Below, piece after piece: positions 11,402-23,963 of a stretch of 64,000 nt of DNA (within the stretch, counting starts at the first letter, position 1; every line of letters begins with the position of its first letter). Under the pieces are notes generated by a model. It had not been told where the DNA came from, made no database searches, and worked only from the letters and a program-made list of their open reading frames with translations. The DNA comes from Solen grandis (Eukaryota; Mollusca; Bivalvia; Adapedonta; Solenidae): the NCBI GenBank assembly GCA_021229015.1, contig CM037788.1, positions 38,526,024 through 38,590,023 on the forward strand, in the 5' to 3' direction. The translations under genes were made by a program, and so were the position numbers.

Positions 11402-14400
11402 CACCCTTCGCTTGCAGGTTCATTAAATCCGGATCCTGTTAAATCCCGGGGACTCGTGCATTTAAGTACTCTAAGTGAAAGTTAGAACTCATATAGAACA
11501 TTTCTATATCTGTATTGGGTAAATGACAAGAGCAGCATCTATATGGTTTTTGTTTATTTTGTTTTTTTATCTATTTCATCTAGTTACTTTATATATATTT
11601 CGATATCAGGGACAGTAATATAAACTGGCATATTTAAAACGTTAGTCAATAATAATAATAATAATGTTTAAAGTATTTTTAAAAATGTATTAATTAAACT
11701 GAACAGGCTAGGAGGAAAATGGTATTCAGATTCTGAATATCTCAAGTTACACTGAAGACATAGACTTATACTGTGTTGTAAAGGGGTAGTGTTAGATACG
11801 CCTGTTTATATACATGTATCTAAGTGGGATCATGTATCTCTAAATTATGTCATTTGATTTCTATATATTAATTCTTGGGTATTATCGACCAGACCAGTCT
11901 GGGGCTCGAGCCCACAGCGGTATGGGGATAATTGACTGTAAGTTATGACATAAGGAAAATTTGGAGGTACAGGCGCCGCTCTCCAGCACGGGCGCCAATT
12001 ATAAGCTAGACCTATTTTGGAGTCTGCCGACTCTACTTAGCGCTTAGTAATACATAGAGGCGAGTTTCATAAGTCTTTGCCCCACATTGGAACATTTTGT
12101 TTGCTATTAAGATTATAATTTATGTCAACTTAATCACGTGATTTATGATTTCGTAAAAAAAAAATAATTATGGTTGAAATCGTTTCTAGCCCAATTAACA
12201 AACAACCTCGACATGCTAAGGACACGTCTTTAATTTTAGGCTCTGAAAATCCTATTAGTGCAAAAAAAATTGTGATATACATGCAGTTGACTTATATTTG
12301 CCCATTTCAGCCATTATGTTATAAGATCATCAGTTTTCGTGGATATTGTTACGGGATTAATTGATAATGCGAAACTAAAGCACTAAGGCCACAGTTAATT
12401 GATCTATGGGTAACACGAGTCAGAAGCTTTCAATCATTATCTATTTTATTAATGATAATAGCCAGGGCCATTTTTTGCGTAACTCATTCATGAATTATTA
12501 ATAACACATGTGCTTTGGCATTTTCAGCATAATGCAGTCTATAGATGGTATTTGTCTATTTGATGATGTTACTCCGGAGACACCACAAATATGTCGTATA
12601 TAAGCCTGTTGTTGTATATATAAGCGAGTTTTCTTTGATACAACCTGTTATATGAATTTTGGAAAAAGCATCAGAATATATGGTCATTTATCAGATAAAG
12701 GATTAGCCATGTGTGATCGTGTCTGAGGCCGCCGTTGTAATGTGAGGGGCTAATTTGAAAGTCTGTGACTATTCTCTTGGTCACGGAGTCAGTAAGTTGT
12801 TTTTGTTCTTATTTTTTGACATAAGTGATTATTTATCATATGTTGATCAGTAGATGTATTGTAACAAGGCGAGACGCTATGTTTACACATGATGAATATG
12901 AAAATGGATATTACAAAGACTTTAGATCAATAAATATGCAGAGTGTCATTTATATATATGCTGAACTTTCTTATTACCTGAAAATAATTGATGGCCGATA
13001 TTTATGAATATGAATTAGTAAAGTTTGAAAAACATTGCGAAATAACCATGGACCGCATCATGATATTAAACTGCTAAAATTCGCAATCTATAAATAGATT
13101 CGTGCCCAGTAATGTATGATACTTTGGTAACGTTCGACCATAGGCACATTCAATCATATCATGCCTAATATACCGATCAGCCCAATCCAGGTAAAATAGT
13201 CAATATACATCTTAGATTGAACTAAAAAAAGTTCATTACTTTTTCCTGATTTAAATATCCTTATATTCACTTCTGAGTCATTCTTAAAGCTATCTTACGT
13301 CTAAAATAACCTTAAAGGTTTGAAGTATAAAGATTTTATCAATGTTCGTTGAAATATTTGATTTTCACCCGGTCTTTAGTCAATATTCTGTTGAACTTAA
13401 GGTGTGTTATTTTGCCATAAATCATAAAATGCAAACATTTCTCCATGTGGTGTGTGAACAAAAACGTTATTTAAATAATTTTATCTTTGAAATTTCATTC
13501 TGCCCTAAAAAAATGTTGTTTCTTTCTCAACATTTTAACACCGTCTTGTTCGTTTGTTTTGCTTCTGATGTGTCATGAATCTGAATGACATCATGAACGA
13601 CATTGCAACGTTCGCGCAATGTCATTTGGAAGGCGTACGTAAAAATATGAGAAGTTGAGACATTTTTATGAAAACGACGAACATTTTGGCCTGGAAGACG
13701 ATGGAAACCATATTCTATTCCAAGAAAATGTATATTTCTATGATTTTCCAACAAATTGACAATGTATAAAATAACATTATAATGCAATTTCATTAATCTG
13801 CTATTGAAAATGAAGAAGTCGGAACCGCGAACCTCTTGGTACCCATCGCAAAAGTAATAAAACACATATAGCCAAAATAATGACTGAAAACGGTTACTTT
13901 ACGCAGGGTTTCTATGACATCTTAGAAGAGTTAAGTAAATATTTAAGAAGGTATCTGCGGTGACGGATTTTTTTTCCTGTCGATGTGACCTACACTTGCC
14001 GAGTTTATGTAAGAATATAAAAAAATCACCAACTTCACGTTCAAGTGAGCTTTTATGTTTTCCTGTGAGGACCGATTATCGTGGGTCTAGGTCTAGCATC
14101 AGCTAAAATAAACAACTAACTATACTTAAGATCAAGTTCCAATATTTTGATTAGTATTAAGATATTCAACCTTAATCAGTGTAGATAAAAAAACTTATTT
14201 AAAACCCTTTGAATATGCCCCAGTTAATGACATAGGGGTAGGGGTGACGCCATTTTTATTGTCTCAAAGTACCCAGTTATCGTGATATTGGCGAAATTGG
14301 AATCTGTAAAAAGATCAAACACATTGCGCTTCTTCTGCTGAATATGATATGATTTTGAATTAATTTATTATGATCATTTTTTTTATTTTTTAGAAACTTA

Positions 14401-15002
14401 ATTTAGATTATATGAGCACTATTAATTAGTATTTGTAGAAGTCTTGTTGTATAAATTCGTATTCATAAATCACGGAACAATACCTTAGTCATGTCATATT
14501 ACACTAATCAAAGTTTATAAACTTGACCAATGAATGTAATGTTAAATGTTTTAAGATCTGAAAATACTTTTGGTGGGAATACTACGATAATAAGTAACCA
14601 CGGATAATAGGTCTTACAGTATACATACCGTCTTACAAGCTAAATGTCGGTCAAAGGGGTCAGAATCGACTTAAAAGAAAATCCAACATGTCAAAACGAT
14701 TCAATATCGAGATTTTATCGATTATTTACATACTGCGAACCTGAAGATATATAATACGGATTCACAAAAATATAAACAACTTTATCTTAATTTATGCATG
14801 CATTTATTTCCTTTATGTAACGTTCCTATGTGTCACGTTGATCGTTTAGCAATATAATTGTATCGTTAATTTACTACATCACGTTTAAATCATCAGCTTT
14901 GTTTAACTAATAGCAGAGGTTCAAAGTAATATTTGCTGATAATGACCGTTACTTAAGTATAATTACATGTCATAGCAAACGTTTTTATGAGCATATCCTT
15001 TC
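11402..15002. other. Intergenic, no recognised gene
   Basis: The DNA is AT-rich with scattered small open frames. The palindromic core TACTTAGCGCTTAGTA occurs near 12036-12051 and recurs elsewhere in the window. The only frame over 100 codons is the minus-strand frame at 13527-13865, described separately. Confidence 0.4.
13527..13865 (-). CDS. Unrecognised 112-codon open frame
   Basis: This is a minus-strand frame from ATG to stop, with fairly even amino-acid usage (motifs GYQEVRGSDFF and GFHRLPGQNVRRFH). It is the only frame over 100 residues between the receptor genes apart from transposon remnants. I see no signal peptide, membrane segment, known motif or clear splice sites, and it belongs to no family I recognise. 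It could be a transposon fragment or chance. Confidence is low. Confidence 0.2.
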   Translation of the reverse strand: MFYYFCDGYQEVRGSDFFIFNSRLMKLHYNVILYIVNLLENHRNIHFLGIEYGFHRLPGQNVRRFHKNVSTSHIFTYAFQMTLRERCNVVHDVIQIHDTSEAKQTNKTVLKC

Positions 15003-15195
15003 TTCGGGGCTCTTGGTTTCGGTGCCCGGCCGCAACATACCAAAGTCCTTAAAAATGGCAATGGTAGCTCCATGCTTGACGCTCAGCATATATATATATG
15101 TCTACGGCGTGATACCGCGGCAGCACTATATCAGTCTCAAGTAGACATAGTCGGTGAGACGTTAACCCCCCCCCCCCCCCAAAAAAAAAAAGCAA
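15003..15195 (+). mobile_element. SINE (tRNA-headed family), internally deleted copy
   Basis: The copy starts within the head, at CTTGGTTTCGGTGCCCGGCC, and passes through GCAACATACCAAAG. It keeps the body start (ATGGTAGCTCC...GACGCTCAGCATAT). It then jumps to the body end (GTCTAC..CGTGATAC...GCAGCACTATATC and GTCTCAAGTAGACAT). It closes with GACGTTAACC and a poly-C/poly-A tail. The middle block with GGACTGGTTGGCCCGGTGTC, found at 44007 and 44530, is missing. Confidence 0.65.
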
Positions 15196-15892
15196 TCAAA
15201 CTTACATTCTTTCTTCGCCAAGTTACAAAAAAACATATATCATATAAAACGTGTTTTGTTTTTTCTTTCTTTCTTTTTACATTTCCTGTAAGACATGTGT
15301 TGCAAATATCCTTTTGAAACTTATGTGCATAGTTTGTGAAAAGTTAAGTACCGATTTTTTTTTTTCGAGAATACAGGGCGTAGTCTTGATAAAAAAAACA
15401 CGTTTTATGCCAATAAAAACCGCAAAAAGGTAGTGATTTTAAGAAATATAATCAATAATATATTGTTTAGTTATAGATCAGGATAAATTATAAAAGTTAA
15501 AGGTTATCATAAATTTGAAACATATTATATCATAATTACTGATAAAGTTATATGGTAGAAGTATACACTCTTCAATACCTACCTACCTTTTCATTTCAGT
15601 ATATAAATATATATATATATCCCAATGAACAGTTGCTAGATGTTTATAAGAAATAACAACATATGCTACCGACCATAAAATGTCATCAATCAAATTGAGG
15701 AGCAATGCTTGATTTCAAGCCAATACCCTCAGATTCATTTATATACATACACACATGTTGTAAAAATATACAACAAACAAACAAATTCTAATTTACTGAA
15801 TTCATTAATTCATTATTATTATTTATGATAATTACTTTTTTTTAAAACTGATGCATGTGTTGCCATCGCGAAAAGTACAGAGAGGGGGAGAT

Positions 15893-15912
15893 AGAGAGAG
15901 AGAGAGAGAGAG
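15893..15912. repeat. (AG)n microsatellite
   Basis: About ten perfect AG units, preceded by an AG-rich stretch from 15878. Confidence 0.9.
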
Positions 15913-16508
15913 AATTCATACAGACTAAACTGAGTGAGTGGTGAATGAGAACTAAAGATTCCTGAGCGTGTTCGACTTCAATTCTGTCTACATGATGGGG
16001 AGATCATGATGATGTAGACTGAAAAATTGAAAGCGTTCATTTTTTTTTTTACATTTTTAGCTCCTGTATAACAATTTAATGTATTATTCCTCTGTTGAAA
16101 TAAAAACATCATAACCACTTGGCTCCAGAATCGACTGGAATCCTGAACGCACCACATTGAAATACTGGTCTTGGTATTTGCAGGTGAAAGCAGTTTTGAA
16201 TATCACAGTGTATATTTGTATTCCATATTCATTTGAGTAGATAGATGCAAAAGTGTATTAAGGATTCATATTAACAAACAAATGCGTGTTCATCGTTGTA
16301 GAATTTTCATACGTGCATATGAAATAAAAAGACAGACAGTTTAATTTTTTCTATAATATGATAAAACATTCAATATTATCACTTGATCGTTTTAAAGTGT
16401 AAAAAAACGGATATGAAAAGACAGACATAAATACACAACATAAATACACAGAATTATAGATAATGGACAAGTAGGAACTAGAAGCACCGATGTGATAGTT
16501 TATCAATA

Positions 16509-16667
16509 CTATAATGTCAGATAGCACTCCGTGGCATTTGTCACAAGAGGTGAAACATGAAGCACTAAACCATCATCGATTGTATTCAGTTTCAGCCCAG
16601 ATAATGAGGATACATGGATACACCGAGCGTCATAAGCTGGAAATAATTGACCATTTCTCTGGTAAGT
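16509..16667 (-). CDS. Possible terminal exon, unrecognised
   Basis: Read on the minus strand, TTCTCACTTACCAG ends near 16660 and resembles a splice acceptor. It is followed by an open frame of about 49 codons of mixed composition (..GQLFPAYDARCIHV..GLKLNTIDDGLVLHV..) that ends in a stop at 16509. The frame stays open upstream for about 20 more codons. Nothing matching is visible further upstream, and the family is not recognised. This could be chance. Confidence 0.15.
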   Translation of the reverse strand, partial: TYQRNGQLFPAYDARCIHVSSLSGLKLNTIDDGLVLHVSPLVTNATECYLTL

Positions 16668-16768
16668 GAGAATAATTAATATATAGATATTTGTAAAATG
16701 GCCATATACCATTTCAACCATTCTTTTTTAAATGGATTATCATAAACTATTAACATGATTCAACTAAT

Positions 16769-16791
16769 CTCTCTCTCTCTCTCTCTCTCTC
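16769..16791. repeat. (CT)n microsatellite
   Basis: About eleven perfect CT units. Confidence 0.9.
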
Positions 16792-18414
16792 GCTTGTACT
16801 AAATCAAAATGAGAAAATAGGTTCATTTGTTATCTATTTTTGTTTAACTTCTTGAGCGAAACTCAAACATTATCAACTACTTTAAACTTGAATGGTTATA
16901 ATTTTGATATTTATTCATAGTAATCGTAGATATCTTATTTAAACAGCAGATACAATTTCAGGAATGCACTATATGCAACATGTTAGATATCTAATATGCG
17001 TCTCTATTAGTGATCAGCCTGGAAACAAGAAAACCTTCGTATCACAGCGGGCACTTAAACAAAGTTGACATGTAAATATTATGAATACATAATCTACCGG
17101 TGATAATGAAGGCAACATTTTTAAAAATTGCCAAGTACGTAAAATTCAGTCATTGATGTGTAAGATATCATATGATAAACATCGAAAAAGTTCATATTTA
17201 TGGTATTGCCAGAAGTGAACTAAGCAGTGGTTATACAGAAAATGACGAATAGAAAGAATTCCATTTCATAACATTTTAGATTTTCCTTAACTTAAATATT
17301 AAGATCTGTATTTTCTCCTCAGATTTATTCTTAGCTTTAAGAAATGCAGGAGCTCCCTTAAATATTTTCTTAACTTCAAGATTTCGTTGATACTATGTGT
17401 AAAATAGCCTTTTCATTTATTTTTGGAAAATTTATAAGTATATATGACTTATATGTATCGACGGGCTCAGTAGTAGAAGGGAAAGCCAAACGATAAGAGA
17501 CTGAGTTTTATATATTTATATTTGGCACATCCGCAAGGGACGAAACTCTTCAGTAGTCTCCGACTATCTAAAAATAGATGCATTTTCTGACATAAATAAG
17601 AGATCGCATATAATCATATTAAATATTAGCATGTCAGTATATGAAATATTAAATATATTTACTTTAGTTTGGACATAGAATACGCAGCAAGAATCACGAT
17701 GATGATTACATAATACAAACAAACATTGTAGCTGTACATCAGAATGAGTTTCAAATATTAACAATTTAGTTAATTACACCATCTAAGTTACAAAAGGTAA
17801 TAATAAAAACATATAAGGAATAATAAAGATGATAAATAATAATTACCTTAAGAGAAACAAAGTATTTCCCTTAGTATATTTATATTTCCATTCACGTAAC
17901 AAAATGGCGTTGTATGTTTAGTATTTGTGTAAGTTTGAATTAGTCCGTCGGTCAATGATTGGTCAGTCAAATCGAGTCCGAAATCAAAGTACTGAGAGAG
18001 CTGAAAATAAAACTACAACTACTAAATACATCTACACTAATTTTCAACCCTATGACATAAGTGTAAAATAAAACTTTCAGTGGCTTTAATAACTACCGGT
18101 GTACAGGTTTAGATCCGTTATTTACCGTCAATGTGATTCGCAACAGAGGAATGAGTAACTATCATGTCACTTCATCCCAAATGTGTTTATAAGTAAACCA
18201 AAACCACCTGACCAAAAGGTGTGTATATATTAATTTCATACAAGCTATCTGGATACATCACAAGAATATTTTCATAATTACTATGAAAGTATTTGTAGAA
18301 AAAAAGGCATCATATACAATTCCCAATGTGTAGAAAATTGCTTGAAATGCTCATTGAATTAAATTTACCGAGAAATGATACAATATTTATACGATCTGCG
18401 TCACGCACTTTTTT

Positions 18415-18560
18415 CATCAAACCTATGTAAAATCTTAATATTTTCTTAACGTTAAGATTTTTTCCCTAAGATTTCCTTAGATTTAAGGATTATCTCAAAG
18501 AAACGTTAAGGATAAGGCGAGGTCTGAGTAAGATCTAAGAAGTATATTGAATACAGCCCT
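18415..18560. mobile_element. Decayed MITE related to the 62.6 kb element
   Basis: The right edge reads TATTGAATACAGCCC, close to the ATGAATACGGCCCC end at 62762-62774. The interior carries the same AAGATTT/CCTTAG/TTCTTAACGTTAAG style of short inverted repeats. The left terminal repeat is not preserved well enough to place exactly. Confidence 0.35.
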
Positions 18561-19440
18561 TGATCTAGCAGCTCTGTTTGGTGTTTTTATTTGTATATGT
18601 TTTTTGTAGTTGTTGTTTTCAATTTATATGTAGACGCTTATGTGATGTTGCAATATATGATGGTGTGTAACCAAACTCGAACGCTACGAACTCGCTACGC
18701 ACTGACTTATAAATTGCATACAAGGACATGTCATGTCAATTTTGGTCTTCTTCTCGATCCAAAAAAAAGCAAAATTAGTCAATCCGGTCGTGTGAGCTAT
18801 CATGGTGGTATGTACAAAAAAGAAAAAAATGACTGCGTCTAAGTACTTTGTATCCATGGTGCCTTATCTTAGTTACAGACGCACATCTTTTACAAACCCT
18901 CCATAAAACATCTACTTATAGCAGTCCGCCGCAATAAATACAAAAGTACATTTTATTTTATAACTCTTGTTTTATTAATAATGTAGCTTTCCTAAAACAA
19001 TCTCTATAAATATATTTTATGACTGCCTAAAGGAATCCTTGGAAATTGACTGTGAGGTAAAAATCATATAGGATGTTAATATGTAACAAACATGAGGGCT
19101 CGAAAAATCTTACTCCTTTGCTAAAGAGAGAGAGGAAGACTCATATATATGAATATTAATCTGAATTATATATCCTTTAGACTGCAAAACCAATAAAACT
19201 AAATTGTCGGCAAACATCTTTCCTGATGCTCAACACAAAATTAGCTCACGGATACTTTTTAGATTTTAAAATACTGAGATAAATTTTATATCATATTAAG
19301 GTTTACCCTTTCTTACCAATAAGGTATTTTATGCTTTTTTTAATGTTATTTAAAATCTATTTATTTTTTTCATATAACAATTAGACTATTCTTGTTAACG
19401 CAAGTATTTATATGAAGATTACAAATGCATATAATAAATT

Positions 19441-19464
19441 CACACACACACACACACACACACA
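19441..19464. repeat. (CA)12 microsatellite
   Basis: Twelve perfect CA units. Confidence 0.9.
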
Positions 19465-19850
19465 TTACAAAATGAGTACAAGGAAAAACAGAAGCATATG
19501 TCATAACCAACATATCATACTAATGTCAGAATAGCACACAAACATACATATCCATGAAAAATAAATAAATTAATAAAAAAAAAAACCAATTTTTTTGAAA
19601 ACAGGGCTAGTGATATGAAGCCATTAGTCAATCTATTTATTTATGTAAATTTAAGAAATGTTTTGGGGGGTTGTTTTTTTTGGGGGGGGGGGAATGCATG
19701 ACGAAAAAAAATAAATGAGGCAATAAAAAATAGCTATAAACATGATTTATGAATACACGTATTACCATACTTCATAGCTAGTTTAATCCTTGCAGCACCG
19801 GGATTAATGTATGAAGAGCGACTGCATAACAATAAACAAACTACAGTTAC

Positions 19851-19874
19851 AAGAGAGAGAGAGAGAGAGAGAGA
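19851..19874. repeat. (AG)n microsatellite
   Basis: A perfect AG run of about 12 units, abutting a LINE 3' remnant on the minus strand. Confidence 0.9.
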
Positions 19875-19925
19875 AAATAATTGGTAAACTAATTCACTAA
19901 ATTCACTAGAATATACAAAAGTGTC

Positions 19926-20303
19926 TTAGCACAGTTTTAATTCAAGCAAGACCAAATGACAATATTGAAACAGCACCCCAAGGAAGCTTTCATATCTATC
20001 CTGGAGTTGATTCAAAATAACTGGACATGGTACACCCAGTAACGTATTAACAAATACTTTATTTTCCAAATTTTGCATCGTGTCTTTTACTTGTGGGCTA
20101 AATAGACTTTGTATTTTGCACATAAGCCGCTGCCTATAAGCTAACATAAAGGGACAGTCTAACAAAATGTGGTCAGTCAGACATTTGCCGGTAATCATAA
20201 TTAAACATTTAGGACATCTTTCATCAAACTTAGATAAGTACGAAATCAGTTTGGTCATAGAGTGGCAATAATTGCTTGTAACGCACAGGCGACATTCTAG
20301 CAT
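19926..20303 (-). pseudogene. LINE (non-LTR retrotransposon) ORF2 C-terminal fragment
   Basis: This is a minus-strand frame of 125 codons ending in a stop. It resembles the extreme C-terminus of LINE reverse-transcriptase proteins. It reads RLCVTS...MTKLISYLSKFDERCPKC, then TDHILLDCP, which gives a zinc-binding pattern C-x2-C...H-x4-C as seen at the end of many LINE ORF2 proteins. No reverse-transcriptase core (FADD) lies upstream on this strand, so it is a 5'-truncated insertion. The exact LINE clade cannot be assigned by eye. Confidence 0.6.
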
Positions 20304-22364
20304 TTTTCTTTTTTGTGGTTAATTTTCCGAACGTATTCAGAACATTTTGCATTAATCGTGATAATTATAACTTGCGGAATGCTGATAATGCACACTGTTA
20401 ACTTATGAATAATTTATATTGGACCTAATGAGGTAATGATTATCGTACATTATAAATTATATTAATCACCATCTCAATGTATCCAAAATCAGTCCAAATG
20501 TTAGGGAATATAAATAGGATAGGGTTTTGGCTTAGGAAATACTAGGGATTGTTGTAAGTTTAGTTTGAATAATCAATCTATTTCATTTCGTCCAGTGGCA
20601 AATTCACTATTAGGTCTGACCAAACATTAAAAAATTAGAAATGACAGGTGACTTATATATGACTTTTAAATGATATTCCCACGAAAAAGAAAGAGGAGGA
20701 GTACAACTTAACAGTACTGTTATCAACTTAGAACGATAAAATCAAGATATTTTAAATCCGGGTGGTATCCAGTCTTGAAATAATGATAACGCGCAATGGG
20801 GTGTTTTCAACTTCACGTAGGAGATGGAGTTCTGGGAATACGAGAGGTGTTAAATATATTATGAAACACTATCAAAACAAACCTATAATATCTTAGACCA
20901 CGCTCCCCCGTCGTTGACCAATCAGAGGCCAGTATTGAGCGTGTCTGTATCGCATAGACGATGGTCTGATAAGTGTTTCTATCAGGACGTGGGAATCCCG
21001 TGGAAATATTGCAGTGTCTGCGTGAAAGCGGGGTAATGGCGAACAACAGAAGCATGCAATTGTCATGTGATCATTTTTGAAATAACATAATCACCTAATT
21101 ATAAAATATATCCCGTGAACAGAGTGCAGTGTCTGCGTGAAGGCGACGGGATGGGAGAGGGGGGGGGGTGGCGGGTAAAATCATCCTATTTTACTATTTT
21201 ATATATATGCAGTCAAGTATTGAGTAAACCATCTAAAGTATGCAATAACAATTTTGATTAAATCGTGCATTTTGCATATAGAACAGTATTAACCATCATT
21301 AGAAAATATAAAAAATATTTATGGTCTAAGCGAGATTCGAACCCATTACCTTCAGCTTCGAACTCTAAAACATTATTATTGAGGCTAGCAGGCCGTATAA
21401 TGTGTGAATGCTTCTAAGTAATACAAATACTTTTTGCACTATACTTCGGAAACCGACGATTGCCGAAGAAAGGTCACTGAATATTTACATGTCTCGGGTT
21501 AATATTGCCAGACAAATTACTTCATGTACATTTTTCAAAAAAAAATCTGTAATTGATATTTGTATATACATTGCGATTTGTCCATTATTATTAATTTATC
21601 CATTTATGTTTCCATTGTTTTTAAAACACTAATTAGATCATTAATTTTTTATATCATTCATAAAATTTTAGTCAATAGTTTTTCTTACCTTTGATGTATA
21701 TTGTGAAATAATTTCTATATTTGTATTTTCCCGGTTTATTACGATGTTTCATAATACCTAAATATATATTAATTGATTGCTTTTCTTATAATTTTGAATT
21801 TTATATTCATTATTTTTTTCATATATAGTATTAGTGTTCCTTAAAATGATACCGAATTTGATAGTTACCTTCATTTGTTAGATCTTTCATCCACTGTCAA
21901 GCTGTTTCTAGACCTCAAGAGAACGTGCATCTTTCATTTCTAGTAAGTTGATATCAGTATGACCATAGACTTCCCGCTACCAATTTGAAGCTTGTGTTGG
22001 AATTGCATCACGTTGGGTAATATACATATCATTTAAATCCACAAATTATGATAACAATAATACATTTTCGACACTTTTAGAACAGTTTCTGACAAAGGAA
22101 CATCACAGATAGTGCTGGCTTTTGACCATGCACGAGATAATCGTGTAAAGCTGGCATACGAGTCACGTGGTCTAAGTCGAATAGATAAACTCGTGCAGTT
22201 GTCTATCCTTTACTTTCAGCTTACAAAACCTCGTGCAAAGCATTAATACATGTACAGTAGTGTGTCGTATACACACTCAACACATTTGAACTCCAAATTC
22301 AATATTGTTAGACCAAAAATAAATGATTTAGTTTAGGGCATTATTTTAGGGTTTTGAAGCAAAA
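20304..22364. other. Intergenic with a local GC-richer patch
   Basis: No gene is recognised. The 20760-21170 patch is GC/CpG-richer than its surroundings. It contains ACCAATCAG (CCAAT-box type, near 20917) and a diverged pair of ~45 bp repeats sharing TGCAGTGTCTGCGTGAA (21010 and 21124), and ends in a G-run. An 80-codon minus-strand frame (20813-21055) covers part of it; its coding status is undecided. Confidence 0.4.
21318..21400 (-). repeat. tRNA-like fragment (decayed SINE head or tRNA pseudogene)
   Basis: Read on the minus strand, the segment has a good B-box (GGGTTCGAATCTCGC). Upstream of it are GTTCGAAGCTGAAGG and a weak A-box region. The T-stem pairs poorly and the acceptor arms only partly match, so it is not a functional tRNA gene by eye. 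Confidence 0.35.
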
Positions 22365-23290
22365 ATGTCCTACAGAAACATTGTGAAACAATTAAAGCAG
22401 ATGTTAGGTTATGTTTCTGCTGCTACTGTGCATCGCATTCAGCATGGTAAAGATGTAAGGTGGAGAGGTGGAACTTTAACCGAACGTCGTACAGCAGCTT
22501 CTGCTGACGTTGTACGGAATATCCGTAATATGATTAAATTGGTGATTTTGTCCACATAAAGAGAAATGGCAACTAAGGGTTGGGTGTCTCTAGTCACAGT
22601 TAACAGAATTATAGCCAAATTTCTAAAAGCCAAACTCAGAAGAAAAAAAATCCGTGTTTATAGGCTTAGTAAGGCCCCGATTTTGAAACGACGTGCTCGA
22701 TCATGGCGTCTTTGGCGCGGTCTTAACTGTGAAAAATGGAAAAACGTAGTCACCACTGACTAGGCTATGTTCTATATGAGCGGTAATTATGGTCGACGTC
22801 GTGTTTGCTACGTTCATTCTAGTGGGACAAACATTATCAAACTGAAGTTTGTAAAACGAGATGCATTTGCACCTGGTTTATGGTTTGGACCAGTGTTAGT
22901 TTCTATGGCAAGAAATCTTTGATTTTTATCAATAAAGGGGTGAAAGCCAATAGAAAGTTTTACATAGACAAGGTTCTAAAGCCATTTCTGGAAAAAAGAG
23001 ATGATCCGTGTCATTTTACTGGAAGATAAAATGATATGGTGTTCCATCAAGACTCGGCTTCTCGTCACACTGCTAAAATGACTATTGATTTTCTCAAAAA
23101 CCCAAAGTTTGTTATATTACTCCTGCAGAATGGGTGCCTAAAAGCCCAGATGCAGCTCCCATGGACTTTGTTAGTTGGGGCATTCTGGAACGTAAGCTAC
23201 AAAAACGTAAGATCTTTACCATCACTGGTCTTAAAAAGGCTCTTAAGACGAGTGGAACAAGCTTGAGCAGTCGGGCATAAACTTGGCTGG
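22365..23290 (+). pseudogene. Mariner/Tc1-superfamily transposase, inactivated
   Basis: DDE-type cut-and-paste transposase remnants are spread over several frames. The first frame (22365-22559) looks like a helix-turn-helix region. The next (22566-22763) has VSLVTVNRI and KKIRVYRL and ends at VVTTD followed by a stop where the family usually has Glu (first catalytic Asp). FHQDSASRHTAKMT at ~23040 holds the second Asp. After a frame change, EWVPKSPDAAPMDF (near 23126-23168) holds the third. About 37 residues separate the second and third Asp, which suggests a DD37D-type (maT-like) member, but the intervening frameshift makes that count uncertain. At least three frame breaks and one stop make it a fossil. 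I could not find convincing terminal inverted repeats. Confidence 0.75.
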
Positions 23291-23963
23291 CCTAGGAGGT
23301 GCAGAATGATATACTATTGCCATGAATCCCAGATTGAACATCCGTTGCAATAAACGTTTGCAAGTAAATAATTAAGCTGTCTTTAAAACTGTTTCATAAT
23401 AAATTGAACTCCTCTCTTACCCCTCGAGCACAAATTGTACATAGAACAACATTGATGAATTTTGACATGTTATTGAAGGTATTTAATATTCTATTCGCCC
23501 ATGGATGTATTATCTACTTTAGCATTTTTATACATACCTGAGAAAGAAAGTATGTGCTCCTCAGGTTTTCTTGTATATAATTAGAGTTTATCTCAGAAGA
23601 ATATTCAATAGTTTCGGTTTAAAGCAACATGGTGTGCATTTTCTTATTCCGAAAATATTATTTTTTGCTGTTCATAAAATCATTTGATTTAATCAATGTT
23701 TAAACTTAATGTTGTTTGGGGTTTGCACTTTCGAAAGAAAAAAAAACATTCAATAAACGAAATCATGAATGCAGTTACTTTAAAAAATTTGCATCTGAGT
23801 ACATTGTTCTTTTTATCACACAGAAAAACCTAAATACTACACTGGAACCTACAGTCGTTATAGTGAAATTCTAACCAGGTCTTTTGTGGGATTTTACTTC
23901 ATCTTATATATGATGTGTATAAATGTTTTTCAGGTAAAATCTCTTGTGTCATCATCATCCAAA
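23291..23963. promoter_or_regulatory. Upstream region of receptor 2, likely 5'UTR intron acceptor
   Basis: The sequence is AT-rich and non-coding. A pyrimidine-rich tract ending GTTTTTCAG at 23938 lies 25 bp before the start codon at 23964, as in receptor 1 (TTTCAG about 30 bp before its ATG). This suggests an untranslated first exon further upstream. No TATA box could be assigned. Confidence 0.35.

Larger units (their letters stand above)
15196..19925. other. Intergenic with microsatellites, no recognised gene
   Basis: The stretch holds AG, CT and CA dinucleotide runs (listed separately), poly-T and G-tracts (19676-19692), and AT-rich unique sequence. A decayed MITE is noted at 18415-18560 and a weak exon candidate at 16509-16667. 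No intact gene is seen. Confidence 0.4.

Noticed and set aside
15072..15317. 81-codon frame with poly-Pro
   Set aside because: It runs through a SINE copy and its poly-C/poly-A tail.
21318..21400. Functional tRNA gene
   Set aside because: The B-box is good, but the T-stem and acceptor stem do not pair well and the D-arm is degenerate.
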